Positions 1-8,281 of a stretch of DNA of 19,827 nt are shown one piece after another. Source of the DNA: a candidate division LCP-89 bacterium (GTDB taxonomy: Bacteria > Electryoneota > B3-LCP); contig JALGZU010000017.1 in assembly GCA_025774735.1 (NCBI GenBank), positions 1 to 19,827 of the forward strand, read 5' to 3'. The notes beneath the pieces were generated by a model. It saw nothing but the letters and a program-made list of their open reading frames with translations, ran no database searches and was not told the origin of the DNA. Position 1 is the stretch's first letter; every line of letters starts with the position of its first letter. Position numbers and translations under genes: made by a program.

Positions 1-52
1 AGAGAAACTAGGTCACTACATACAAAACAGCTAAAGCAAGGGAACACAACCT

Positions 53-568
53 ATGAGCCCTAAGACTAGTGGAAAATCAGCCGGATCGACTCTGTCTGCC
101 GGAAATGTTCGGACTGTTCAGGGTCATCTAGACGCATCGAACAGGAAATTTGGCCTGGTGGTCTCCCGGTTCAATGAGCTGATATCCCGGAAATTACTCG
201 ATGGAGCGCTCGATTGCCTGCAACGCCACAGCGCGAACCCAGCCAACATCACCGTCGTCTGGGTGCCGGGATCCTTCGAAGTCCCGATTGCGGCGGCGCG
301 TATGGCGAATTCGGGCAGCTATAACGCTGTCATCTGTCTCGGCGCAGTCATCCGTGGTGGGACGCCCCACTTCGATTATATCGCCGCCGAAGTGACCAAA
401 GGAGTTGCCCAGACCGCCCTGCAGTATCAGTTCCCAGTCTCTTTCGGGGTGCTGACGACCGATACAATCGAGCAGGCATTGGAACGAGCGGGGACAAAAG
501 CGGGTAATAAAGGATGGGACGCGGCCATCGGTGCGATTGAGATGGCTGATCTATGGGAAAAACTCTGA
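53..568 (+). CDS. ribH: 6,7-dimethyl-8-ribityllumazine synthase
   Basis: This enzyme condenses 5-amino-6-ribitylaminouracil with 3,4-dihydroxy-2-butanone 4-phosphate to give lumazine, the penultimate step of riboflavin synthesis in the cytoplasm. The 171-residue protein has the family landmarks in order: '[10 protein letters not shown]' near residue 37, '[11 protein letters not shown]' near 71, '[14 protein letters not shown]' near 98 with the conserved catalytic His, and '[17 protein letters not shown]' near 131. A 'GNKGWDAA' segment near residue 151 precedes the terminal helix. The ~20-residue Ser/Gly-rich N-terminus is a little longer than usual for the family. The ATG at 53 follows an AAGGGA Shine-Dalgarno stretch (about 38-43). 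Its TGA stop lies 3 nt before the next gene, so it probably heads or belongs to an operon with the downstream genes. Anything upstream lies outside the window. Identification is secure. Confidence 0.96.
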   Translation: MSPKTSGKSAGSTLSAGNVRTVQGHLDASNRKFGLVVSRFNELISRKLLDGALDCLQRHSANPANITVVWVPGSFEVPIAAARMANSGSYNAVICLGAVIRGGTPHFDYIAAEVTKGVAQTALQYQFPVSFGVLTTDTIEQALERAGTKAGNKGWDAAIGAIEMADLWEKL

Positions 569-571
569 TCG

Positions 572-2962
572 ATGACAAAACGCTTGCTATTCTTTATTGC
601 CCTATTGCTGTGCAATGGTGCAGCTGAGCTTTCCGCGACCAATTCAGATTGGCAGTTCCTGCCTTCCGTGCACTCTGTGCGAGAACTGATTTACCAGGAC
701 GGAGCTTTCTGGGGAGCCACCAACAGCGGCCTGTTCCGCTTCGATCATCAGGCCGAATCCTTTCAGTTTTATAACACCGTCGATAACCTCTCCTCGGTTG
801 ACATCTCTGCCATGGTCCTGGATGACCGGGGCAATCTCATCCTCGGAATGAAGAACGCCTACCTGGATATTTTCAACCTCACCACCCATCAGGTAATCCG
901 CATCCCCGATTTGAGGCTGAACGAGGATATTTTCAGCATCTATGCGCTCTTCAGCTACGGCGGTGATATTTTCATCGGCACGGATGTAGGAGTGCACCGG
1001 CTGGTGTATTTCGACGATCTGGACAAATATTTGATCCAGAATACCTATGAAAATCTGGGCAGTTTCACTCCACAGAGAACCGCCGTCTATGCCATTGAAG
1101 TGTACGAGCAGGGATTGTGGGTTGGAACGGTCGAGGGTTTAGCCCGGGGGGATCTGAACGCGCCCTACCTCGAGTCGCCGGAAAGCTGGACGAATTATAC
1201 AACTTCCCAGGGGCTGTCGTCGGACAGCGTGTCGGCGCTGGCGATCTACCAGGATACGCTCTATGTGGCCACCCCACTGACCGGTTTGAATCGTCTCGCC
1301 GGGACCGTTTTTGAACCTTTGAATGTGAGTTTCACAACCGGCATTACCTTTATGGAGGCGCACCAGGATACGCTCTATATGGGTAGACCTTACGGCATCT
1401 TCAACTGGTCCGGGGGGCAGGTGGGCGCCTACGGTTCGGGCAATGCACGCGGCAGGTGCCTAGAATTTGATGCGGATTCACTTCTGTGGGCCGGGTTTCA
1501 GACTATCAGAACATCATCGGGTGTCAGCAGAATCGGCGGATTGAAGAGGTGGAATTCGGATCACTGGACCACCTTTACTCCGGAAGGACCGCTGGCGATC
1601 TTCGTCGATGACATTCTGGTTGAAGAGGATGGATCTTTATGGGTATGCGGCAAGCAAGATCTCGGCTACAACAACGGCTGTCTAAGTCACTTCGACGGCA
1701 GCCACTGGATCAATCTGGGCCATCATAGCGAGGACACTTTAATCAGCAATTCCGCCAGCCCGGATAGCTTCTTCTGGTATCAACCCCGCCGGATGGTCAG
1801 GGATAACGCCGGAAATTTATGGGTGGGGAGCGATGGCCGCGGTGCGGCCTGGTTTGAATTTACCGGGGATACGGTTCTGGCGAAAGGGTACTACTCCGCG
1901 TCTTCGGGACACCTCTTTAACATCCCTTTGGTCAATTCACATTATTGCGTCGTCCGGGACCTACTCACCGATGATTGGGGCAACGTCTGGATATGCAACA
2001 GCGAAGCCGATCAGGTTCTGGGCGAATCCATTGCCATTGTGCCGTCCGATTTTATCAACGGAGTGCAGCCAACTCCGCCCTGGCACTATCTCACCGTGAT
2101 GAACGATTTCGGCACGGCTCCGGTCCCCAACGCTTCCTACTACATAGATCGCGTCGTGGAAGATTCTTACGGGCGGAAGTGGTTCGGTGCCAATAACAAC
2201 AAGGGCAGCGGCATCAAGATTCTTGACGATGGCGCCTCGCCCATCTCACCGCTTGATGATGTCTGGACGACGCTGGCCGATCCGCCGTCGACGAGCATCA
2301 CCGCGCTCGCCGTCGACCGTGACGGCATCGTCTGGGTGGGTACGCCGGAAGGCGTGCAGTATTTTTATCCGGAGGAGAATCCGGATTATCTGAACGGCAT
2401 AGACGTTTACGGCTTCCCCATCGGGTCGGACATCCGAACCATTGCCGTCGATCCTCAGAACAACAAATGGTTCGGTACTACCAGCGGAGTGTGCGTGCTA
2501 GGGGCGGATAACTTTACCTGGCTGAATGCATATACCGACCTCGAGGGGAATTATCCCAGTCCTTTACCGTCCGATGCCGTGTTATCTATCGCCTTCAATG
2601 CTCGCTCCGGTGACGCTTATATCGGCACCGAAAGCGGACTGGCCGTTCTCGCCACGCCGTACAAGCAGATGGGGCAGACCGTAAGCTATCTTTCCATCGT
2701 TCAGCCTAATCCGTTCGTGGTAGGGGATGGTGAAGATACCCGCCTCATCATCGACCCTATGGGGCTGTCCGAGACCAGCGAACTGAAGATTTTCAGTACC
2801 ACCGGCTACCTCGTACGACATCTGGTGGGCACCGAAATCACTCTGGGCTGGGATGGACGCAACACCCGTGGAGAGCTGGTCGGGTCGGGGGTCTACTTGC
2901 TTCTCGCCTACGCTCCGGACGGCTCCGCACAAACCGGCAAAGTCGCCGTCATTCACCACTGA
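572..2962 (+). CDS. Secreted Reg_prop beta-propeller protein, PorZ-like, with FlgD/T9SS-like C-terminal domain
   Basis: The 796-residue exported protein begins with a signal peptide (residues 1 to ~22, 'MTKRLLFFIALLL...'). Many propeller blades of the two-component-regulator propeller (Reg_prop) kind follow. Recurring motifs are 'FWGATNSGLFRFD' (~46), 'LWVGTVEGLARGD' (~184), 'LWVGSDGRGAAWF' (~415), 'VWVGTPEGVQYF' (~588), 'KWFGTTSGVCVL' (~633) and 'AYIGTESGLAVL' (~683). The last ~90 residues contain 'QPNPF', 'LKIFSTTGYLVRHL' and 'WDGRNTRGELVGSGVYLLLAY', a FlgD-Ig/T9SS sorting-like fold. Length, the two-propeller size and the C-terminal domain match PorZ of the T9SS attachment complex, and other genes here encode T9SS-type cargo. 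PorZ identity is an inference; a generic propeller protein remains possible. It starts 3 nt after ribH and ends 1 nt before recN, so translation is probably coupled. No strong ribosome binding site is visible. Confidence 0.8.
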   Translation: MTKRLLFFIALLLCNGAAELSATNSDWQFLPSVHSVRELIYQDGAFWGATNSGLFRFDHQAESFQFYNTVDNLSSVDISAMVLDDRGNLILGMKNAYLDIFNLTTHQVIRIPDLRLNEDIFSIYALFSYGGDIFIGTDVGVHRLVYFDDLDKYLIQNTYENLGSFTPQRTAVYAIEVYEQGLWVGTVEGLARGDLNAPYLESPESWTNYTTSQGLSSDSVSALAIYQDTLYVATPLTGLNRLAGTVFEPLNVSFTTGITFMEAHQDTLYMGRPYGIFNWSGGQVGAYGSGNARGRCLEFDADSLLWAGFQTIRTSSGVSRIGGLKRWNSDHWTTFTPEGPLAIFVDDILVEEDGSLWVCGKQDLGYNNGCLSHFDGSHWINLGHHSEDTLISNSASPDSFFWYQPRRMVRDNAGNLWVGSDGRGAAWFEFTGDTVLAKGYYSASSGHLFNIPLVNSHYCVVRDLLTDDWGNVWICNSEADQVLGESIAIVPSDFINGVQPTPPWHYLTVMNDFGTAPVPNASYYIDRVVEDSYGRKWFGANNNKGSGIKILDDGASPISPLDDVWTTLADPPSTSITALAVDRDGIVWVGTPEGVQYFYPEENPDYLNGIDVYGFPIGSDIRTIAVDPQNNKWFGTTSGVCVLGADNFTWLNAYTDLEGNYPSPLPSDAVLSIAFNARSGDAYIGTESGLAVLATPYKQMGQTVSYLSIVQPNPFVVGDGEDTRLIIDPMGLSETSELKIFSTTGYLVRHLVGTEITLGWDGRNTRGELVGSGVYLLLAYAPDGSAQTGKVAVIHH

Positions 2963-2963
2963 C

Positions 2964-4655
2964 ATGCTTCGTAAATTAACCGTCAACGATTACACCGTTC
3001 TATCGCAGGCTGAGATCGACTTTCAGCCCGGCATGAACGTGATCACGGGAGAAACGGGGGTGGGAAAGTCGCTCCTGCTGGATGCCGTGGGATCGCTGAT
3101 GGGGGAACGCCGCACTAGCTTCCCCATCCGGGCGGGTCAAAGCAAATCGGTGATCGAGGCAGAATTCGATTCTCCGCCTGGAGGTTTGATCACCGCCTGG
3201 TTGGAGGTTCACGAGTTGCCGTCTGAGATTCCCGTTATCGTAAGGCGAGAATTCCACACAACCGAAAACTCCACTTCGAACCGCACCCGCATCTTCATCA
3301 ACGACGTCCCCACCAATCTCGGCACTGCGAAAGAGTTGGGTTCGCTCTTGATCGACCTGCACGGCCAGCACGAAACGGTTGCCCTTTTCGAACGAGTTAA
3401 ACAGTTGGATTTCCTGGATGCTTTCTCTGGTAAACCGGCCGTCTTGAAGCGTTATAGGGAGTGCTTCGATTTGGTGAGAGCCCTGCGGCAGAAACATGCG
3501 GAACTGACGGCGCTTTTGGAAGATTCCAGCGCTGGTACTGAGGTTCTGCGGAAGCAGGCCCGGGAGCTGAGCGATCTAGATCCGAAACCGGGTGAGATCG
3601 AATCAATAGAAATGGAACTGGAACGGCTGGAGAATTCCGAGAAGATATTTGAGCTCTGTTCCGAACTCTGCGACACCTTGAACGAAGCGCCTGGATCATC
3701 GGTGGAATTGCTGTCGAACGTCAGCAAACTCCTGCCATCCTTGTTTCCGTACTACCCCTCACTTGAAACCTGGACCAAGGATCTGGAGGGCGTTCGTTCC
3801 GCCCTGGTGGAACTGAATCGCACCCTGCAGGAGATCAGTCGCAGTATTTCGCACGATCCTCAGGTGGTCGAAGAACTGCGCCTGCGTTTGGCAGCTTTGA
3901 CCGGTTATCAGAAGCGCTGGAATTGCGCGGGACGGGATCTGACTGACCACGCCGTTGAAATTCAACAACGGCTGGCCGGCATGGATGATCTGGCGACTCA
4001 ATCCGAAAATGTCGGCCGGGAGATCGCCGGAAAGCAGGTAGAACTGATTGATGCGGGGATGGCGTTGTCGGAACATCGCAAGGGTGCCGCCGTCAAACTG
4101 GTGGAACTGGTTCAGCATCGTCTGGCGCTCATCGGTATGGAGAAGGCCAGGTTCAAGGTCTCTTTTAAGGTTCTGCGCACGGAACAGCCTCTCGAAAATG
4201 GTCTGGATGAGCTCGATTTCGAGCTGTCTCCCAACCAGAAGGTGCCCTTCCAGCCGCTCAAAAAGGTTGCATCCGGCGGTGAGATGAGTCGGATCCTGCT
4301 GGCACTGAAGAGTTCTCTGGCCGCGGCGGACCGGGTCGAGACACTGATTTTCGACGAAGTCGACCAGGGAATCTCCGGCCGCATCGCTCACATGGTCGGA
4401 CTTCAACTGCTGGAGCTGGCGCGCAGCCATCAGGTGATCGTGGTGACTCATCTGCCCCAGATCGCTTGCCTGGGGGATCTGCACCTGTCGGTTCGATCCG
4501 GAGAAGGCGATAGCACTGCCGTTGTCGAGGAGTTATCCGGGGAAGAACGTGTCAACGAAGTGGCGGCGCTGTTGGCGGCAACGGGGATATCCGATGGCGC
4601 CCTGATGAATGCTAGGGAGATGCTCGATTCAGGACAGGCATTACGAAATCAATAA
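2964..4655 (+). CDS. recN: DNA repair protein RecN (SMC-like ATPase)
   Basis: RecN is an SMC-family ATPase that acts on DNA ends and sister chromatids in RecA-dependent double-strand break repair. The 563-residue product shows the Walker A 'GETGVGKS' at residues 29-36 and the family motif 'LIDLHGQHE' after the N-terminal ATPase half. A long Glu/Leu-rich coiled-coil middle follows (~190-400). The ABC signature 'SGGEMSR' is at 437-443, the Walker B 'LIFDEVD' near 461, and 'VVTHLPQIA' comes after. Length is typical for RecN. I chose the ATG at 2964 over an upstream in-frame ATG at 2853, because the longer form would overlap the preceding gene by 110 nt and add 37 unrelated residues. 'MLRKLTVNDYTVL' is the normal RecN N-terminus. 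The 1-nt gap to the preceding stop suggests translational coupling. murA follows 15 nt downstream. Confidence 0.96.
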   Translation: MLRKLTVNDYTVLSQAEIDFQPGMNVITGETGVGKSLLLDAVGSLMGERRTSFPIRAGQSKSVIEAEFDSPPGGLITAWLEVHELPSEIPVIVRREFHTTENSTSNRTRIFINDVPTNLGTAKELGSLLIDLHGQHETVALFERVKQLDFLDAFSGKPAVLKRYRECFDLVRALRQKHAELTALLEDSSAGTEVLRKQARELSDLDPKPGEIESIEMELERLENSEKIFELCSELCDTLNEAPGSSVELLSNVSKLLPSLFPYYPSLETWTKDLEGVRSALVELNRTLQEISRSISHDPQVVEELRLRLAALTGYQKRWNCAGRDLTDHAVEIQQRLAGMDDLATQSENVGREIAGKQVELIDAGMALSEHRKGAAVKLVELVQHRLALIGMEKARFKVSFKVLRTEQPLENGLDELDFELSPNQKVPFQPLKKVASGGEMSRILLALKSSLAAADRVETLIFDEVDQGISGRIAHMVGLQLLELARSHQVIVVTHLPQIACLGDLHLSVRSGEGDSTAVVEELSGEERVNEVAALLAATGISDGALMNAREMLDSGQALRNQ

Positions 4656-4670
4656 CGGGACGGATTCATA

Positions 4671-5945
4671 GTGGATAAGTTTATCATACAGGGCGGTAAC
4701 CGTCTGACTGGTTCTCTGGAAGTATCCGGCGCTAAAAACGCCTCGCTGCCGTTGATGGCGGCGGCTATCTTGGCCCCGGGGATTCACCGCCTTCGAAACG
4801 TGCCACAGTTGCGGGATGTGCGCACCATGGCTCATCTCCTGCGAGTGATCGGCGCCCGGGTCGATTTCGGAGATGATGATGCTGCAGACCGGGTGCTGAA
4901 CATCGATACCACCAACTGTTCATTTTGTGAGGCTCCCTACGAACTGGTCAAGACGATGCGAGCCTCGATCTACGTACTGGGTCCCCTGTTGGCACGGTTC
5001 GGCGAAGCACGTGTTTCCATGCCCGGCGGCTGCGCCTGGGGACCGCGTCCCGTCGATCTGCACATCGCTGGCTTCGAGAAGCTGGGTGCCAGTATCAGCC
5101 TCGATGGGGGTTACATCGAGGCGCGAGCTTCTGAACTGCGGGGGACGGAGATCGATTTTCCAATCTCCTCTGTCGGCGCCACCGGAAACGTGATGATGGC
5201 CGCTGTTCTCGCCCGTGGTACTACGACTATCCGTAATGCTGCCCGGGAGCCGGAAATCGTGGCTTTGGCGGAGTTCCTCAATGCCATGGGTGCTGAGGTG
5301 CAGGGTGCAGGTTCCGAGCAGCTCGTCATCGAGGGTGTGAAAACGCTGCATCCCGTCGAATTCGAGAACATTCCCGACCGCATCGAAGCCGGCACACTTC
5401 TCTGCGCCGCGGCTATCGCAGGTGGCGATGTCACTCTGAACCGGCTGCGGCCGGACCATTTAACGGCTATCCTTAGTGGGCTTAAAATCGCCGGATTCAC
5501 TATTGATGTAGGTGATAATTCGGTCAGAATTACTGCCGGCGGGCGAGCAAGACCCGTCGAAATTCGTACTGAACCCTATCCCGGTTTCCCCACAGACATG
5601 CAGGCACAGTGGATCGCCCTTATGAGCGTCGCCGAGGGCAACTCTTCCATAACGGATACCATCTACCCCGACCGCTTCACGCACGTTGCTGAATTACGCC
5701 GCCTGGGCGCCAGGATTGAAATGAACCGGAATACCGCTCACATCGAAGGGGTAGATAGACTGATCGGCGCCCCGGTCATGTCTACTGATCTGCGAGCTTC
5801 AGCCAGCCTGATTCTGGCCGGTTTGGCGGCCCATGGAAGCACCGACCTGTCGCGTATCTACCATATCGACAGAGGGTACGAGCGCATAGAAGAGAAACTG
5901 AGATCGTTAGGCGCAGATATCCAGCGCGTCGACGAGCCGATGTAA
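4671..5945 (+). CDS. murA: UDP-N-acetylglucosamine 1-carboxyvinyltransferase
   Basis: MurA transfers enolpyruvate from phosphoenolpyruvate to UDP-GlcNAc, the first committed step of peptidoglycan synthesis in the cytoplasm. The 424-residue length is typical. It has the substrate-binding Lys22 in 'SGAKNASLP', the fosfomycin-reactive catalytic Cys at residue 121 in 'MPGGCAWGPRPVDLH', 'SSVGATGNVMMAA' (~168), and the 'DRIEAGT' motif (~236). Because Cys is present rather than Asp, the enzyme is predicted to be fosfomycin-sensitive at the target level. The start is GTG at 4671, giving 'MDKFIIQGGNRLTGSLEVSGAKNA', the canonical N-terminus. The upstream GGGACGG is only a modest ribosome binding site. 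It follows recN by 15 nt on the same strand, so it is probably cotranscribed. Confidence 0.97.
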   Translation: MDKFIIQGGNRLTGSLEVSGAKNASLPLMAAAILAPGIHRLRNVPQLRDVRTMAHLLRVIGARVDFGDDDAADRVLNIDTTNCSFCEAPYELVKTMRASIYVLGPLLARFGEARVSMPGGCAWGPRPVDLHIAGFEKLGASISLDGGYIEARASELRGTEIDFPISSVGATGNVMMAAVLARGTTTIRNAAREPEIVALAEFLNAMGAEVQGAGSEQLVIEGVKTLHPVEFENIPDRIEAGTLLCAAAIAGGDVTLNRLRPDHLTAILSGLKIAGFTIDVGDNSVRITAGGRARPVEIRTEPYPGFPTDMQAQWIALMSVAEGNSSITDTIYPDRFTHVAELRRLGARIEMNRNTAHIEGVDRLIGAPVMSTDLRASASLILAGLAAHGSTDLSRIYHIDRGYERIEEKLRSLGADIQRVDEPM

Positions 5946-6059
5946 ACGCCCTTGTAAAGGTAACGGCGCAACGCCTGCCTCCAGTAGTTCAATGGAAAAC
6001 GGTTCCCCAGGCGGTTCCACAATCCTTACCCGAACTCCTTTTACGTATCATAGCACATT

Positions 6060-7124
6060 ATGACGGTGTCGCGTTTACAGAATGGCCTCTTGGACTGGTA
6101 TCGAGAGAATGCTCGCCTGCTGCCCTGGAGAGAAACTCGCGATCCTTATGCGATCTGGGTGAGCGAGATCATGCTCCAGCAGACTCAAGCCGAAACGGTT
6201 ATTCCCTACTACCGGCGGTTCATTAAGACTCTCCCGGATCTCCGCTCACTGGCACAGGCTGATTTAGGCGCTGTTCTAAAGCTGTGGGAAGGCTTGGGAT
6301 ACTACGCGAGGGCCCGTAATCTGCACAAAGCAGCTGAAATGATCCTGGAAAACCTCAGTGGGGATATACCTGCGGATTATTGCTCGCTAAAAAAACTTCC
6401 CGGCATCGGTGACTACACCGCAGCGGCTATTGCGTCCATCGCTTTTGGAGAATCCGTCGCTGTCCTGGACGGCAATGCAAAGCGGGTCTACGCGCGTTGG
6501 ATCGCTCTGAAGACGGATCCAGGCACAAAAACCGGCGTGAGTGCTTTGCGCAGGATCGCCGAAAAATCCCTGCATCAGACCGATCCGGGCACATGGAACC
6601 AGGCAGTAATGGAGCTGGGTGCAATCCTCTGTTCTCTGAGAGCACCTGGATGTTCCCTCTGCCCGGTAAAAGCCGATTGTCTGGCGCTTAAAAAGGAGAT
6701 GACAGAACAGATCCCCCGCCGGAAAAAGAGGAAACGGCTGCCCCACTACCAGGTGACAGCCGGCGTGATCTGGCATCAGGATGCCCTGTTGATTGCGCGG
6801 CGGAAGGAGGAGGGTCTTCTCGGTGGATTGTGGGAATTTCCCGGGGGTAAACTGGAGGATGGAGAAACCCTGCAGGAATGTCTCGAGCGGGAGTTAGCCG
6901 AGGAACTCGAGATCAAGGTTGAAGTGGGGGAGAGACTGACCGAAATAAAGCATGCTTACACACATTTTCGAATAACGTTGCATGCCTTCAACTGCTCTTA
7001 TATTTCCGGTCCTCCGCAGGCTTTGGGCTGTGCCGAATGGAGATGGATCCAGCCAGCGCAACTTGACGAATTTGCCTTCCCGCGCGCCGATCGCAAAGTC
7101 ATCGAAATACTAATGCAGGATTGA
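6060..7124 (+). CDS. mutY: Adenine DNA glycosylase MutY with C-terminal Nudix domain
   Basis: MutY removes adenine mispaired with 8-oxoguanine. The 354-residue protein has the catalytic Glu36 in 'WVSEIMLQQTQ' and the helix-hairpin-helix 'LPGIGDYTAAAIASIAFG' (~104-121). The conserved Asp137 is in 'LDGNAKRVYAR', and the 4Fe-4S ligands are Cys191, 198, 201 and 207 (C-x6-C-x2-C-x5-C). The C-terminal half is a MutT-like 8-oxoG recognition domain. Unlike the degenerate version in E. coli MutY, it keeps the pattern Gx5Ex7REUxEE (residues 263-285); only the Gly near the end of the box is changed, to Glu. The ATG at 6060 gives a normal N-terminus, but no Shine-Dalgarno is visible. The 114-nt gap from murA may hold a separate promoter that I cannot define. 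Confidence 0.95.
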   Translation: MTVSRLQNGLLDWYRENARLLPWRETRDPYAIWVSEIMLQQTQAETVIPYYRRFIKTLPDLRSLAQADLGAVLKLWEGLGYYARARNLHKAAEMILENLSGDIPADYCSLKKLPGIGDYTAAAIASIAFGESVAVLDGNAKRVYARWIALKTDPGTKTGVSALRRIAEKSLHQTDPGTWNQAVMELGAILCSLRAPGCSLCPVKADCLALKKEMTEQIPRRKKRKRLPHYQVTAGVIWHQDALLIARRKEEGLLGGLWEFPGGKLEDGETLQECLERELAEELEIKVEVGERLTEIKHAYTHFRITLHAFNCSYISGPPQALGCAEWRWIQPAQLDEFAFPRADRKVIEILMQD

Positions 7125-7532
7125 TCGAAATCGGATCCCCGATAAGGTGATATAATGGTTCCGACCTTAGAGCCACGCGATGGCCCTCGCTCATGAGATC
7201 ACGCCAGGTCGAAGAATCCTCTGCAGACGACGAATTCATCTCCTGCCTTTGACCAGCTACCTTCATTTTAAATACCTTTCAAAGTGCGCATTTCCCGGCA
7301 GCAAATGGAAGAAAATGAAAATTCTTCTCGGTATTTTCGCTTTTAATATATATTTTCTCTTATTGTAGCTGGAGGATTTTTCCACTTGAAACTGGAACTT
7401 TGTTGGAGATCGTGTCCTAGGTAACTTGTCACCGTTCTGTCCTCCGCTCCGGCGACGGTTTAAAATGCAAAACAGTTGGATGAAAAATAAAACTGGTAAT
7501 ACTTTATCTTCAAACGGTGAGGAGACTGTATA
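7125..7532. other. 408-nt intergenic region without a convincing gene
   Basis: An extended -10-like TGATATAAT lies at 7148-7156, without a good -35. A 62-codon reading frame at 7180-7368 has no ribosome binding site, an erratic composition and no recognisable motif, so I do not count it. An AT-rich stretch at ~7310-7365 precedes TTGGAT...TAATAC-like promoter elements at ~7473-7500. A good ribosome binding site (AGGAG, 7520-7524) serves the next gene. I see no RNA gene or clear terminator for mutY here. Confidence 0.5.
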
Positions 7533-8003
7533 ATGAAGAAGAGATTCTGGATAGTTGTGTTGGCACTGCTAATTCCGACGATCTCCATGGCGAATATTGG
7601 ATTCAGCGGCTGGGGATTGCGTGGGGGGCTTTCCGTCGATCCGGATCAGATCAATGTCGGCGTCCACTGGAACCTGGGCGAATTCATCCCCGACCTCCGT
7701 TTTCAACCCAATGTTGAACTAGGCTTCGGAGATGATGCCTTTCTGTTGATGCTGAACGGGGCGGCGTTCTACCTGTTCGACATCAGCGAATCAAATTTCA
7801 GACCCTACGCTGGCGGTGAACTGACGATCACCTACTGGCGAATGGATACTCCAGCAGGAGACGCCGATGACCTGGAACTCGGGCTGTCACCGCTGGGTGG
7901 TTTCGAATTTCCCTTCTCAAAGAGCGTGATGGGCTTCGTCGAACTGAAGATCGGCATCGCGGACGTTCCCGATTTCAGGGTGACGGTCGGCGTGCATCTG
8001 TGA
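7533..8003 (+). CDS. Small predicted outer-membrane beta-barrel protein
   Basis: This is a 156-residue protein whose family I cannot name. It has a clear Sec signal peptide, 'MKKRFWIVVLALLIPTISMA', with cleavage expected after residue ~20. The rest alternates polar and hydrophobic residues in short strands separated by Gly/Asp turns, for example 'GWGLRGGLSVDPDQINVGVHWNLG', 'FLLMLNGAAFYLFD', 'FRPYAGGELTITYW' and 'FVELKIGIADVPDFRVTVGVHL'. The chain ends in a strand with an amphipathic 'VTVGVHL' terminus. This is the pattern of small outer-membrane barrel proteins of the OmpW/OmpX size class. AGGAG at 7520-7524 sits 8 nt before the ATG. A hairpin terminator follows 28 nt after the stop, so the gene is probably monocistronic. 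Confidence 0.75.
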   Translation: MKKRFWIVVLALLIPTISMANIGFSGWGLRGGLSVDPDQINVGVHWNLGEFIPDLRFQPNVELGFGDDAFLLMLNGAAFYLFDISESNFRPYAGGELTITYWRMDTPAGDADDLELGLSPLGGFEFPFSKSVMGFVELKIGIADVPDFRVTVGVHL

Positions 8004-8031
8004 GCCGATGATTTACTGATGCGAAATGTAT

Positions 8032-8061
8032 AAGGGCGGATCTGATGATCCGCCTTTATAT
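8032..8061 (+). terminator. Rho-independent terminator of the barrel gene
   Basis: Perfect arms GGCGGATC (8035-8042) and GATCCGCC (8047-8054) close a TGAT loop. AAG/TTT flanking bases extend the stem, and TTTATATTT follows. It lies 28 nt after the barrel gene's stop. Confidence 0.8.
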
Positions 8062-8084
8062 TTCCGTTCTCCTGCCGAATCCGC

Positions 8085-8113
8085 TTGACATGTGCTGCGA
8101 TTATACTTATATT
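8085..8113 (+). promoter_or_regulatory. Sigma70-like promoter of tRNA-Leu
   Basis: A perfect TTGACA (8085-8090), a 17-nt spacer and TATATT (8108-8113) place transcription start near 8120, about 14 nt before the mature tRNA 5' end. This is the strongest promoter match in the window. Confidence 0.8.
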
Positions 8114-8133
8114 TAGGTCGCCAGTTGAATTTT

Positions 8134-8217
<84 letters not shown>

Positions 8218-8222
8218 CTGGG

Positions 8223-8259
8223 CAAAAATAAGGCGATTCCGATGTGCCGGAATCGCCTT
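8223..8259 (-). terminator. Terminator between the convergent tRNA-Leu and SBBP-propeller genes
   Basis: A perfect 12-bp inverted repeat (8230-8241 with 8248-8259, arm AAGGCGATTCCG) has a 6-nt loop. Read on the minus strand the stem is followed by TTATTTTTG, so it is a good intrinsic terminator for the minus-strand gene ending at 8282. It may also stop tRNA transcription from the other side, although the plus-strand tail (CTGTATAG) is poor. Confidence 0.75.
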
Positions 8260-8281
8260 CTGTATAGTTGCTTCATTGCGG

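Noticed and set aside
2853..2963. Upstream ATG extension of recN.
   Set aside because: It would overlap the preceding gene by 110 nt and adds residues not found in RecN proteins.
3000..4484. Long minus-strand frames within recN and murA.
   Set aside because: They are shadows of the real genes: no ribosome binding sites, no motifs, and His/Gln/Arg-rich composition typical of antisense frames.
5970..6035. tRNA-Gly-like string (GTAGTTCAATGG, later GGTTCC) after murA.
   Set aside because: No acceptor stem pairing, no anticodon arm and wrong spacing between the D-like and T-like parts. It does not fold as a tRNA.
7180..7368. A 62-codon reading frame in the mutY-barrel gap.
   Set aside because: It has no ribosome binding site, unusual composition changing from Arg-rich to AT-rich hydrophobic, and no motif. 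It overlaps an AT-rich non-coding-looking stretch.
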